Positions 27,085 to 35,652 of a stretch of 64,000 nucleotides of DNA are shown one piece after another. Source of the stretch: Terriglobus roseus. Its GTDB lineage: Bacteria > Acidobacteriota > Terriglobia > Terriglobales > Acidobacteriaceae. Numbering within the stretch: position 1 is the first letter of the stretch; each line of letters starts with the position of its first letter. The stretch covers positions 2,294,001 to 2,358,000 of the forward strand of contig NZ_FNSD01000001.1 in assembly GCF_900105625.1 (NCBI RefSeq), read 5' to 3'. A model generated the notes under the pieces. The model ran no database searches, had not been told where the DNA came from, and was given only the letters and a program-made list of their open reading frames with translations. The position numbers and the translations under genes are program-made.

Positions 27085-27343
27085 TCTAGCCCACATTGCG
27101 AATTATGTTGATGTGCAATTGCACCTGGCTGCGAGCGACTGGTTTGTAGGCCTGACGGATACGATCCTTAGCCTGCGGCATCTCCCCAAACGGGGCTCTC
27201 TCGTGGCGGGAAAATCAGGTCGACGGCAGCTCTTCTACGGATCGAAACCGCACGTGTACAAGGTCATCTATGTGGTGAATGACGCGGCAGGAAAGGTGAC
27301 GATCCTGCAGGTGCGCCATGGCGCGCGCCGCCCCATCCGATAG
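27044..27343 (+). CDS. ParE/RelE-superfamily toxin
   Basis: A 99-residue protein with the ParE/RelE fold pattern: a helical start IKLTRRAERDLAHIANYV, a central LRHLPKRGSLV, and closing strands YKVIYVVNDAAGKVTILQVRHGARRP. The final RHGARR wording is typical of ParE-like toxins (gyrase inhibitors), while RelE-type mRNA cleavage cannot be excluded from sequence. AAGGAG lies about 13 bases before the ATG at 27044, inside the antitoxin gene. Confidence 0.85.
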   Translation: MAFPIKLTRRAERDLAHIANYVDVQLHLAASDWFVGLTDTILSLRHLPKRGSLVAGKSGRRQLFYGSKPHVYKVIYVVNDAAGKVTILQVRHGARRPIR

Positions 27344-27382
27344 AATCGACAAGTCGCGCAAACGCGCTTGAGGGAAGCACTA

Positions 27383-27967
27383 ATGGCATCACAGATGGCA
27401 AACATCCCCGCCCTGAAGGACCTGCAGGGCCAACTGACGGCACGCATGACGAAGGCCGTCGAGGACTTCCGGACGAACCTGATGGCAGTGCGCACGGGCC
27501 GCGCCAGCGTGCACATGCTGGACAACATCCGCGTGGACTACTACGGCAGCGAGATGCCCATCAACCAGCTGGCACAGCTCTCCGCGCCGGAGCCGCAGCA
27601 GATCGTCGTGCAGCCCTTCGACATCGGCGTTGTCGGCCTGATCGAAAAGGCCATCCGCACCAGCGGCCAGGGCTTCAACCCCATGCACGACGGCAAGACC
27701 ATCCGCGTGCCCATTCCGCCGATGACGGAAGAGCGCCGCAAGGAAGCCGTCAAGCAGTTGGCTGGCATCCTGGAAGATCACAAGACGGCCATCCGCAACA
27801 TCCGCCGCGACGGCAACGACACCATCAAGAAGGCGACCAAGGACAAGCTCATCAGCGCCGACGACGAGAAGCGCGCGCAGGAAGAGACACAGGCCATGAC
27901 CGACGCCCAGATCAAGACGCTCGACGACATGTTCAAAGTGAAGGAAAAGGAACTCCTCACCGTCTGA
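27383..27967 (+). CDS. frr: Ribosome recycling factor
   Basis: About 194 residues. It shows the RRF signature text: MTKAVEDFRTNLMAVRTGRAS, the domain II segment GSEMPINQLAQLSAPEPQQIVVQPFD, and the long C-terminal helix RRKEAVKQLAGILEDHKTA. RRF works with EF-G to split post-termination ribosomes. I take the ATG at 27383, with GAGGGAAG upstream. It often follows pyrH or tsf; here it follows a toxin-antitoxin pair, which may mark an insertion. It ends in a strong terminator. Confidence 0.97.
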   Translation: MASQMANIPALKDLQGQLTARMTKAVEDFRTNLMAVRTGRASVHMLDNIRVDYYGSEMPINQLAQLSAPEPQQIVVQPFDIGVVGLIEKAIRTSGQGFNPMHDGKTIRVPIPPMTEERRKEAVKQLAGILEDHKTAIRNIRRDGNDTIKKATKDKLISADDEKRAQEETQAMTDAQIKTLDDMFKVKEKELLTV

Positions 27968-28022
27968 GTGCTTCGCACCGTTCTCGACGCTTCGCGTGTA
28001 CTTGCAACGATTGGAATTGGAG

Positions 28023-28047
28023 AAGCCCGGCCTCGCGCCGGGCTTTT
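28023..28047. terminator. Bidirectional intrinsic terminator between frr and lptD
   Basis: Stem AAGCCCGGC (28023-28031), loop CTCGC, stem GCCGGGCTT (28037-28045), then TTTT. It ends frr on the plus strand. On the minus strand it lies about 20 bp after the lptD stop, with the complementary AA pairs giving T residues, so it can serve both. Confidence 0.9.
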
Positions 28048-28068
28048 GCATTAGTGCTCAAACGAAGG

Positions 28069-30813
28069 CTAGAACAGCCGCTCGGCGCGCCGTAGATTCC
28101 CTGCCGTGCCGATGTTTGCAAGCGAAAAGTTGAAGCGATACGCGTTCTCGTTGCGCACGCTGCCAAGTTCGTACTTGCGATACTCCGCGCTGAAGCCGCA
28201 GCAGTTCCAGTTGTAGCTGAACTGACCAGTGGCGTACTGCACCTGGCTCAGCTTGAGGTCCAGCCCCACGTTGCCTGCGATACTCAGGCCCGGTTTTGCG
28301 GGGTTGCCGTAGCCCATCAGGACGCGCAACTGGCTGAAGTCAGAGATGAGGGATGTAGCGGTCGTACCGCTACCCGTATCTGAGGTGAATCGTCCTGGTG
28401 CGTACAGCCGCGCATGGCTCAGGCCCGCGAAAAAACCGTTCTGGTGGACTTCAACAAAGACGTTGCTCTGCCGCATCGCGTTGGCCTTCAGGTCGTAGTT
28501 CATATCCCACTCGATGTCGATGTGGTCGGTCGCGCTCAGCTTCATCTGGCTCACGATCGGCGACGCGCTGCGGCGATCGGTGAGGAAGGCCACTCCGGAG
28601 AGATCCAGCGTGCTATCGAGCACATTGCGCCGGTTCAGAACGAGGATGCCGGAGGGGTTAGCGAGAGAGATGTAGCCTCCGAAGCTTTCATCGAAGTAGT
28701 GCCGCTGCAACAGCTTCCAACGGATGGTTTCGCGCGTTCCACCGCAGGTTCCGTCGGTCTCCGCCGGAGTCTCGCCCGTCTCACAGGCGCGTGTTTTGGT
28801 CGGCCGTAGAAAGAGCCGCTGCGTGAAGCCGTATTCCAGCTCGTTCTTGTTGGCGACGACGTCCGCATCGTCAAAGCGAAGCGTGCGGGAAAAGTCATCG
28901 ACGCCGCTAGCATAGCGATAGTGCAGCTCGGGTTCGATGGTGTGTTTCGCCTCGCGCCCCAGCAGTTTGCCGAAGCTGCCCGTTTCAAACGTGCGCTCCA
29001 AAACTGGCATACGCACTTCCATCTCCGCCTCAGTCACCAGGCGATTCAGACCCGCGCCGCTCTCGGTGGGCGTGGGCCCCGGCAGCGGGGACGTGATGCG
29101 AGAGTGCGTGTAGTACGTGTCGCGTATGCCGACGGTTGGCCGGAAGTGAAAGCCCGCCAGCGCGAATGGCAGAGACAGCTTTGGATGCAGATCGACCCGG
29201 TTGGTAAAGTCCGACGCGAAACCAGTCTGCGCCACCGGCGTTCCCTGCGTGCGCTTCAGAGCCGCGTACTGCGCTGTTGCGCTCCAGACGAACGGCGTAT
29301 TGGCGACATGCCGTTCCATCACCTCGCCCTGCAGCATGGGCGCGTGGAAGATGCGGATCTGCTCGCCTGTGCTGACGATTTTCAGGCCCTGGTAACGATC
29401 GACTTCGCCCGACGCAACGTAGCCGTTGCGTGCGTGCGTTCCATACGCATACGACGTAATGTCCGACGACACCGCCTGGTTAAAGTTGTCGGTGAAGGCC
29501 TCGCGATAGATGTAACTGCTCAGGTACTCGACGTTGGCAGCGACACGCGTGTGCTGCCCGATATCCCTTCGCCCACTGAAGGTGGCATCTTCACCGCCCT
29601 GGTTTACGTAGGTATTCGCGGTGGTCGTGGTGCCGTTGGCGTTGGTGGTCGTCACGTTCTGGTAGAAACCGCGGTCCAGCAGGCCAGAGTAGTGACTTTG
29701 GATGAAGTCCAGTCCCCGTCCACGCATTCGGAAGGTCGCCGACTGCTCCCAGCCACGCCGCGAGTAGTATTGCGCACCCACCGTCAGCTCCGACGATCGC
29801 CCCATGGCGAAGTAAATCTGCTCGCCGATCACGATTCCCTTGGAGGAAGAATTGCCGATCACCGGGATCAGAAAGCCGCTCTGCCGCTCTCCCTCCGCAG
29901 TGGGGTGTGTTGCGTAGGGCAAAAAGAAGACGGGTACGTTCAGCAGGCGGAAGATCGTCTTCGTTGCGCGCGCCTCACCGTCATGCACGCTGAAGTGAGC
30001 CGATGCCAACTGCCAGTCGGGCTTGGGCAATTGGCAGCTGGTGACTGTGCCGTCGTAGATATCGAATTCCGCCGGACCGTTCTTGACTACCATGCGTCCG
30101 GTAAAGAGGAATGGATTCGCCGTGGTGTAGACGTTACTCAACTGCGACGTATTCCCCATCACGCCGCCCATCGCCTGGTTCCCCGGGGATGCCGTGGCGT
30201 GCGATACCATGCGCACACCGACGGATCCGCTCACATCATAAAATTTGCCGGTCTCTGTTTTGATGTTGAGCGTCGCCCGCGAGGCATGGATGTTTTCGCT
30301 GCGGCTGGCGCCCGTGACCACGATATGGCCTGTCGCTTCCAAATCGCCGGTCGCCTGGTTGTAGGCGACGCGGTCCGCATCGACGCGGTAGTCACCATAG
30401 GTGATGGTGACATTGCCTTCCAGCAACACGGTGTCGCCGCTGCTCTTTTGCGAGAGACTTTCCCACGTGACCTTGGTCGAGGCTGGTTCCGGCACAGGTA
30501 CGGCCACGGGATAAAGATCGGCGCCGGGCGAATCCGGCAGGCTGGAAGCGCTGTCCTGATGCGTCAGATCCGGCGGTGCCGAGGTCGTTCCACTCCCGGG
30601 CACCGGCGCATTGGCACCAGCGTGCACAACGGGTGCCGAAGTCGTTACCTGCTGCGCGCACGCCGAGACTCCAAGTGCCATGCCCAGCGTGATACACCAG
30701 CAGATACAGGCTTCCTTACGCTCCGATGCGGATCGTCCGAAGCTCGAGAACCGGCTCCATCGGCGTGTACGTTCCACCCGCGTAACCCGACCGAATGTGC
30801 CTTTGTTAACCAC
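28069..30813 (-). CDS. lptD: LptD, LPS-assembly outer-membrane protein
   Basis: About 914 residues from a GTG at 30813. The signal peptide ends near GMALGVSACAQ. It is followed by an Asp/Ser/Pro-rich linker, an OstA/LptA-like beta-jellyroll (about 113-195: LLEGNVTITYGDYRVDADRVAYN) and a long beta-barrel with WQLASAHFSV, YFAMGRSSELTVGAQYYSRRGWEQ and similar strands, ending in Phe. LptD with LptE inserts LPS in the outer leaflet. Start choice is uncertain because no ATG lies upstream of the signal peptide; longer in-frame starts run into the divergent RDD gene. Four Cys expected for E. coli-type disulfides are not conserved in an obvious way. Confidence 0.88.
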   Translation of the reverse strand: MVNKGTFGRVTRVERTRRWSRFSSFGRSASERKEACICWCITLGMALGVSACAQQVTTSAPVVHAGANAPVPGSGTTSAPPDLTHQDSASSLPDSPGADLYPVAVPVPEPASTKVTWESLSQKSSGDTVLLEGNVTITYGDYRVDADRVAYNQATGDLEATGHIVVTGASRSENIHASRATLNIKTETGKFYDVSGSVGVRMVSHATASPGNQAMGGVMGNTSQLSNVYTTANPFLFTGRMVVKNGPAEFDIYDGTVTSCQLPKPDWQLASAHFSVHDGEARATKTIFRLLNVPVFFLPYATHPTAEGERQSGFLIPVIGNSSSKGIVIGEQIYFAMGRSSELTVGAQYYSRRGWEQSATFRMRGRGLDFIQSHYSGLLDRGFYQNVTTTNANGTTTTANTYVNQGGEDATFSGRRDIGQHTRVAANVEYLSSYIYREAFTDNFNQAVSSDITSYAYGTHARNGYVASGEVDRYQGLKIVSTGEQIRIFHAPMLQGEVMERHVANTPFVWSATAQYAALKRTQGTPVAQTGFASDFTNRVDLHPKLSLPFALAGFHFRPTVGIRDTYYTHSRITSPLPGPTPTESGAGLNRLVTEAEMEVRMPVLERTFETGSFGKLLGREAKHTIEPELHYRYASGVDDFSRTLRFDDADVVANKNELEYGFTQRLFLRPTKTRACETGETPAETDGTCGGTRETIRWKLLQRHYFDESFGGYISLANPSGILVLNRRNVLDSTLDLSGVAFLTDRRSASPIVSQMKLSATDHIDIEWDMNYDLKANAMRQSNVFVEVHQNGFFAGLSHARLYAPGRFTSDTGSGTTATSLISDFSQLRVLMGYGNPAKPGLSIAGNVGLDLKLSQVQYATGQFSYNWNCCGFSAEYRKYELGSVRNENAYRFNFSLANIGTAGNLRRAERLF

Positions 30814-30844
30814 TGAAGTTTCTATTCTACGAAAGCGAGACGCC

Positions 30845-32215
30845 TTGAGCACCGCCAGCCCTCTCCCACTGCAGCCGTTGCCGACGTCCACCCTCTCCGA
30901 AGACGAAGCGCGCGCGCTGAAACAGCAGGTCGCCAACCGCCTCGCCGAGCACCGCCAGCGCCGTCCGCGCCCGCACGAATCGCAGCCCAGCCTACCGCTT
31001 GAGAACGCGCCCACCTCGCGCTATCGCGTCGCGGACCAGGTAGCCGCACGCTTCGCACAGTCTCTTTCGTACCGCGACTTCCTGCAGCAGGAAGCCGAGC
31101 AGGCCATCCGACAGGCTGAAGCTGCTGCCGAGGTCGCGCGTCGCAGTGCCGAGGCGATCACTGCCGTGCAGCAGGAGCTGCTGGACGAGATCCATCATTG
31201 GGACACGGAGGCAGGCGCCCCCCCGGCTGGCCCCGCGGAGGTCATCACCTTCGCGCCCACCACGGAAGAATCTTCCGTTCCCCTGCGCAGTGAAGCGGCA
31301 GTCGAGTTGCGCAGCGAGGCGACGGTAGTCCTGCGCAGCGAAGCCATTGCCTCCGAGCCTCAAGATCTCTCACCGACGATCAGCACACCGGCCGTTACGA
31401 CGCCCGCGATCTTCGGCAGCATAACCGGCAGCTTTGCCGATAGTCTCCCTGCGGCGACCATCAGGACCAGCTACGTGGCTTCAATCGGCGACGGGACCGC
31501 CGAAGAGTACATTGTGGAGCCGGTGGAGCCTGCCGTCGCCCTGCCCGCCAACCTGATCGAATTCCCTCGTCAGCTTGTCGCTGCACGCCGTGCCCGTCCG
31601 CGTCTGGCGGAAGGTCCTCTGCGTGACGAGGCAGACAACTCTCCCGAACGCGCCCAGCTGCGGATCTTCGAGGTGGAAGCGAGCTCCGTCTCCATCGAGC
31701 CGATGACCGACAGCGTCCTGCCCGAATGGCACACCATCCGGCTTGAGGCGCAACTGCAGACCCGTACCACAGATGACGCGGATTCGGGGATCTCGTTTGG
31801 GATTCCGCTTCACGTCGCTCCCATTTCGCAGAGGATCATGGCAGCGACGGTCGACGGCTGCTGCATCGCGACGGGCTTCCTCGCAGCGGTCGCGGTTGCA
31901 GCATACGCATCGCCGAGTTTGCCCACCGGCATCCCCGCGGCCATCGCCGCCGCGGGATCGCTCTTCGCCTTCGCGCTGATGTACCTGACGCTCTTCTTTT
32001 CGCTCTCGGGCATCACGCCGGGCATGCGGTACGCCCGCATCGCCTTCTGCACCTTCAATGACGAGAATCCAAGCCGCTCCGCCATGCGCCGCCGCATCTT
32101 CGCTCTGCTGCTCGCCGGAGCTCCGGTTGGCCTGGGACTCGTCTGGGCCTGCATGGACGAAGACAAGCTCGGCTGGCACGACCGTATCTCGCGCATGTAC
32201 CCGCGCGCCTATTAG
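30845..32215 (+). CDS. RDD-family membrane protein with long cytoplasmic N-terminus
   Basis: About 456 residues from a TTG at 30845. The N-terminal 320 residues are polar, with a coiled-coil-like helix (AIRQAEAAAEVARRSAEAI, about residues 82-100) and low-complexity acidic and Pro-rich stretches. The C-terminus from about 323 is an RDD domain: QRIMAATVDGCCIATGF, a second hydrophobic pair, and LGWHDRISRMYPRAY. The function of RDD proteins is mostly unknown; some are ion transporters. It is divergent from lptD, sharing a promoter region of about 30 bp. Confidence 0.65.
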   Translation: MSTASPLPLQPLPTSTLSEDEARALKQQVANRLAEHRQRRPRPHESQPSLPLENAPTSRYRVADQVAARFAQSLSYRDFLQQEAEQAIRQAEAAAEVARRSAEAITAVQQELLDEIHHWDTEAGAPPAGPAEVITFAPTTEESSVPLRSEAAVELRSEATVVLRSEAIASEPQDLSPTISTPAVTTPAIFGSITGSFADSLPAATIRTSYVASIGDGTAEEYIVEPVEPAVALPANLIEFPRQLVAARRARPRLAEGPLRDEADNSPERAQLRIFEVEASSVSIEPMTDSVLPEWHTIRLEAQLQTRTTDDADSGISFGIPLHVAPISQRIMAATVDGCCIATGFLAAVAVAAYASPSLPTGIPAAIAAAGSLFAFALMYLTLFFSLSGITPGMRYARIAFCTFNDENPSRSAMRRRIFALLLAGAPVGLGLVWACMDEDKLGWHDRISRMYPRAY

Positions 32216-32247
32216 TCACAGGACCGCGCGACAGGACCACACGAATC

Positions 32248-32406
32248 GGGTGCCCCATTCTTTCGCAGCTTCCTCGCGAAAGGGTGGGGTCTTCGCACGA
32301 AGTGCAAACCCTCTCGGCCCTCCCTGCCCCTCTGACGTCCCCCCGAAAAGCTCGCGCTCTATGCGAGACCCTATCCTTTTGCTTCGCAAAAGATTGGGGA
32401 ACCCGG
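32248..32406. repeat. Dispersed palindromic intergenic repeat, family A copy 2
   Basis: About 159 bp with left arm GGGTGCCCCATTCTTTCGCA and right arm AGATTGGGGAACCC, which pair with few mismatches. Internal wording (CGCACGAAGTGCAAACC, GCTTCGCAAAAGA) is shared with the copy at 8811-8964. It lies between the RDD gene and the glycosyltransferase gene. Confidence 0.7.
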
Positions 32407-32445
32407 ATCCATTGCCCGTAACACCCGCGATAGGCTCATCTCAGC

Positions 32446-34368
32446 ATGTTTGAAGCCTCCACACCTCGACGCAACCGATTGATGCTTGCGGCGTTGTGGT
32501 TCTTCCTCTACGCATCGTTCGCCTTGCTCTCTCCCCCGCTGCTTGACGACGCAGACTCCGTCCACGCCGAAGTGGCGCGAGAGATGATTCAGCGGCATGA
32601 CCCTGTGACGCTGTATGCGAACGGTATCCGCTACCTCGAAAAAGCGCCGGTCCTTTACTGGTCCATGGCTGCCAGCATGCGCGTCTTCGGCGTTGGAACC
32701 GCGCAGGCGCGCTTGCCGCTCGCGATTTTTGCACTGCTGCTCTTCCTGCTGACCGAGAACTTTGCCCGCCAAGCCTTTGGCAGCGCGCGCGCCGGCCTTT
32801 ACGCAGGCGTGAGCCTGATGCTCAGTTTCGGACTCTTCATCTTCACGCGCATCCTGATCCCGGATGCCATCGTGTGCCTCTGGCTGACGGCTGCGGTGTT
32901 TTGCTTCTGGCTGACGGAACGCCACGGTGAAGGCCACGCGCCTGTGCTGCCCTGCCTTGGCTTCGCGGCAGCGTGCGCCATGAACGTTCTGACGAAGGGC
33001 CTTATCGGCCTCGTCTTCCCCGCCGGCACAGTTGCGCTCTACCTGCTGACGACCCGCGGCTTCAAGGGAACGTTACAGCGCATCGCGCAACTAAACCCGC
33101 TCTTCGCGGTATTAGCCTTTTTTGCCATTGCCGCACCGTGGCACATCCTCGCGGGCCAGGCGAACCCGACGGAAGGTCACCCCGTTGGCCTGACGCACAC
33201 GGGCCACGCATGGATCTTCTGGAAGGGCTGGCAGGTCGGCTCGCCCGCGGTGGGCAGCGTGCATGGATGGACGTGGTTCTATTTCATGAATGAGCACCTG
33301 CTGCGTTATCTGAACCTGCGGGTGCCGCGCGACTATGACACCGTGCCGCTGCTGCTCTTCTGGGGGCTGGTGCTGGTGTGGATGATGCCGTGGAGTGCCT
33401 TCCTGTTCGAAGCGGTAGCCGCTGCGCCCTGGCGCGCCCTGCGCTCACGCGCGGAAGCAACGCAGCTTAACGGCGAATCCCGCACGCTGCTGCTGTTCTC
33501 CATCGCCGGCCTGTTGCCGATCGTCTTCTTCTCCTTCTCAACGCGGCAGGAGTACTACGTGCTTCCGTCCCTGCCGTTCTTCGCCCTCCTGGTTGCGCGC
33601 TGGCTGGACCGCGAGGCCATCGAAGCCGAGACGATGACGGTGCCGCCCGTGCTGACGCGCGCAGGACAGCGCATCTCGGTGTTGCTGCTGATCGGCGGGA
33701 CAGTCGCTTCGCTGGCCTGCGTCTTCTTCCTGATGCACACGCAGGTGCCTCCGCCCAACGTGGACCTGGCTACACTGCTACAGCAGAATCCAGGAGACTA
33801 CGCGCTCTCATTCGGCCACTTTCTGGACTTGAATGGTCCTGCGATGGGAGCCTTCCGGAGGCCCTTGACGTTCACGGTCGTCGCGCTCTTTGGTGGCACA
33901 GTCGCAAGCTGGTGGCTGCGTCGGAGCTTCCGTCCGCATGAGGCAAATATCGCGCTGGCGGCGGGCACGCTTCTGTTCCTGGTGGCGGCGCATATGGGCC
34001 TGACAATCTTTGCGCCGGTATTGTCATCGCAGAAGCTGGCTCGCGCCATCGCTCCGCTAATCAAGCCGAACAACATGATCTGCATCAACGACGAATACGA
34101 AGCGGGCTCAACGCTTGGCTTCTATCTGAAGCGAAATGACATTCACATCTGGCATGGCCACTCCGCGAACCTTTGGTACGGGTCGTTCTTCAACGATGCA
34201 CCGGACATCTTCGAGACGGACCTCTCCATGCGCGAACGCTGGCTGGGGCCGCAACGCATCTTCCTGTGGACAGACCCGGCGAAGCTGCCTGCGCTTCCGA
34301 GCAAGGCATACGTCATCGCCGAAGGCGGTGGTAAAGAGATCATCAGTAACAAGGCCGGCGATTATTAG
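32446..34368 (+). CDS. ArnT/PMT-like glycosyltransferase (GT-C fold)
   Basis: A 640-residue protein with about 12 membrane helices. The first periplasmic loop carries the acidic motif LLDDADSVHAEVAREMIQRH, typical of ArnT/PMT-type enzymes that transfer sugars from polyprenyl-phosphate carriers. Loop text TGHAWIFWKGWQ and YFMNEHLLRYLN and the soluble C-terminus also fit. The acceptor could be lipid A or a protein; the placement between lptD and alr favours an envelope role, but this is inference. Confidence 0.8.
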   Translation: MFEASTPRRNRLMLAALWFFLYASFALLSPPLLDDADSVHAEVAREMIQRHDPVTLYANGIRYLEKAPVLYWSMAASMRVFGVGTAQARLPLAIFALLLFLLTENFARQAFGSARAGLYAGVSLMLSFGLFIFTRILIPDAIVCLWLTAAVFCFWLTERHGEGHAPVLPCLGFAAACAMNVLTKGLIGLVFPAGTVALYLLTTRGFKGTLQRIAQLNPLFAVLAFFAIAAPWHILAGQANPTEGHPVGLTHTGHAWIFWKGWQVGSPAVGSVHGWTWFYFMNEHLLRYLNLRVPRDYDTVPLLLFWGLVLVWMMPWSAFLFEAVAAAPWRALRSRAEATQLNGESRTLLLFSIAGLLPIVFFSFSTRQEYYVLPSLPFFALLVARWLDREAIEAETMTVPPVLTRAGQRISVLLLIGGTVASLACVFFLMHTQVPPPNVDLATLLQQNPGDYALSFGHFLDLNGPAMGAFRRPLTFTVVALFGGTVASWWLRRSFRPHEANIALAAGTLLFLVAAHMGLTIFAPVLSSQKLARAIAPLIKPNNMICINDEYEAGSTLGFYLKRNDIHIWHGHSANLWYGSFFNDAPDIFETDLSMRERWLGPQRIFLWTDPAKLPALPSKAYVIAEGGGKEIISNKAGDY

Positions 34369-34392
34369 TACCGGCAGCATCTGAAAGGCAAC

Positions 34393-35649
34393 ATGCGTTC
34401 TGTTCTTCCGAACCACACGCGGCCCATCTGGGCCGAGATCTCTGCCTCGCGATTACGCGATAACTTCCACGCGTTGCAGGCGGCCGCCGGGCCACAGATC
34501 GAAGTGCTTGCTGTCATCAAGGCGGATGCCTATGGCCATGGCGCGACCGAGTGCGCACCCGTGCTGGCTGGCGCCGGCGCGCAGTGGCTCGGTGTTACGT
34601 CTGCGGAAGAGGGCCTTGCCGTACGGGCATCGCTCGCTATCCTGCCGCAGGGTATGTCGCCACGCGTGCTGGTGATGTGCGGCCTGTGGCCGGGCGAAGA
34701 AGCCGGCATTCTCGATCGCGGACTAACTCCCGTGGTGTGGGAACCGTATCACCTGGATCTTCTCGAAGCCGAGGCCCACCGCCGCAACCTGCCTGCGCAG
34801 TCTGTCGCAGTGCATGCCGAGATCGACACCGGCATGGCGCGGCAGGGCGTTACGCCGGGCGATCTGCTGGAACGTCTGCTTGCCCGCTTTACAACTGACT
34901 CACCCCTGAAGCTTGAGGGCGTAATGACGCACCTCGCATCCACCGAGGTTGGAGACGACCCGCAGAACCAGGTGCAGATGATCGCTTTTGCCTCGGCACT
35001 GCAGCAGGTCGCCGCCGCTGGCCTGAAGCCAGAGTACGTACACGCCGGAAACACCTCATCGACCGACAGTGGCTACATCCCGCAGGATCTGCCCGCACTC
35101 GCGGCAGGTCTGGGAGCACGCGCCATGACCCGCGCCGGGCTTGCCCTTTACGGCTACGCCCTGCCGCTGGAATCAGCAACAGATCGGGTGATCCAAAGCG
35201 AGGGCTTCCTGAAGCCGCATCTTGCCTCCAGCCTGAAGCCGGTGATGACCTGGAAGACCCGCATCGTCAGCCTGCGCGAGGTGCAGTGCGGCGACAGCAT
35301 CGGCTACAACGCCACGTTCGTGGCACCTGGAACCATGCGTCTGGCGCTGCTGCCTGTGGGCTATGCAGATGGCTTTCGGCGAGCGCTCTCTGCCTCGAAT
35401 GCGGAAGCGGGCGGATTGGTACTCCTGCACGGCAGACGAGCGCCCATCGTCGGCCGCGTGTCGATGGACCTGACGATCGTCGATGTCACCGCGATCCCCG
35501 AGTGCAGCATCGCCGATGAGGTCATCCTGCTGGGCGAAAGCAATGGTGAGCGCATCGGCGCGGACGAGCATGCGAGGCTCGCGGGCACGAGTGCCTACGA
35601 GGTGCTGTGCGGCATCAGCAACCGCGTGCCTCGCGTCGTCGTCTCTTAG
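34393..35649 (+). CDS. alr: Alanine racemase
   Basis: A 418-residue PLP enzyme that makes D-alanine for peptidoglycan. The PLP-binding Lys43 lies in VLAVIKADAYGHG. The second catalytic base is probably Tyr305 in CGDSIGYNATF. The C-terminal beta domain has GRVSMDLTIVDVT. It starts 25 bp after the glycosyltransferase gene on the same strand, so they may be co-transcribed. It is slightly longer than E. coli Alr. Confidence 0.95.
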   Translation: MRSVLPNHTRPIWAEISASRLRDNFHALQAAAGPQIEVLAVIKADAYGHGATECAPVLAGAGAQWLGVTSAEEGLAVRASLAILPQGMSPRVLVMCGLWPGEEAGILDRGLTPVVWEPYHLDLLEAEAHRRNLPAQSVAVHAEIDTGMARQGVTPGDLLERLLARFTTDSPLKLEGVMTHLASTEVGDDPQNQVQMIAFASALQQVAAAGLKPEYVHAGNTSSTDSGYIPQDLPALAAGLGARAMTRAGLALYGYALPLESATDRVIQSEGFLKPHLASSLKPVMTWKTRIVSLREVQCGDSIGYNATFVAPGTMRLALLPVGYADGFRRALSASNAEAGGLVLLHGRRAPIVGRVSMDLTIVDVTAIPECSIADEVILLGESNGERIGADEHARLAGTSAYEVLCGISNRVPRVVVS

Positions 35650-35652
35650 CTT

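Noticed and set aside
28921-30816. Plus-strand frame of 631 codons over lptD
   Set aside because: Antisense to a gene with a strong family match; composition is Arg/His/Val-rich, as expected of shadows here.
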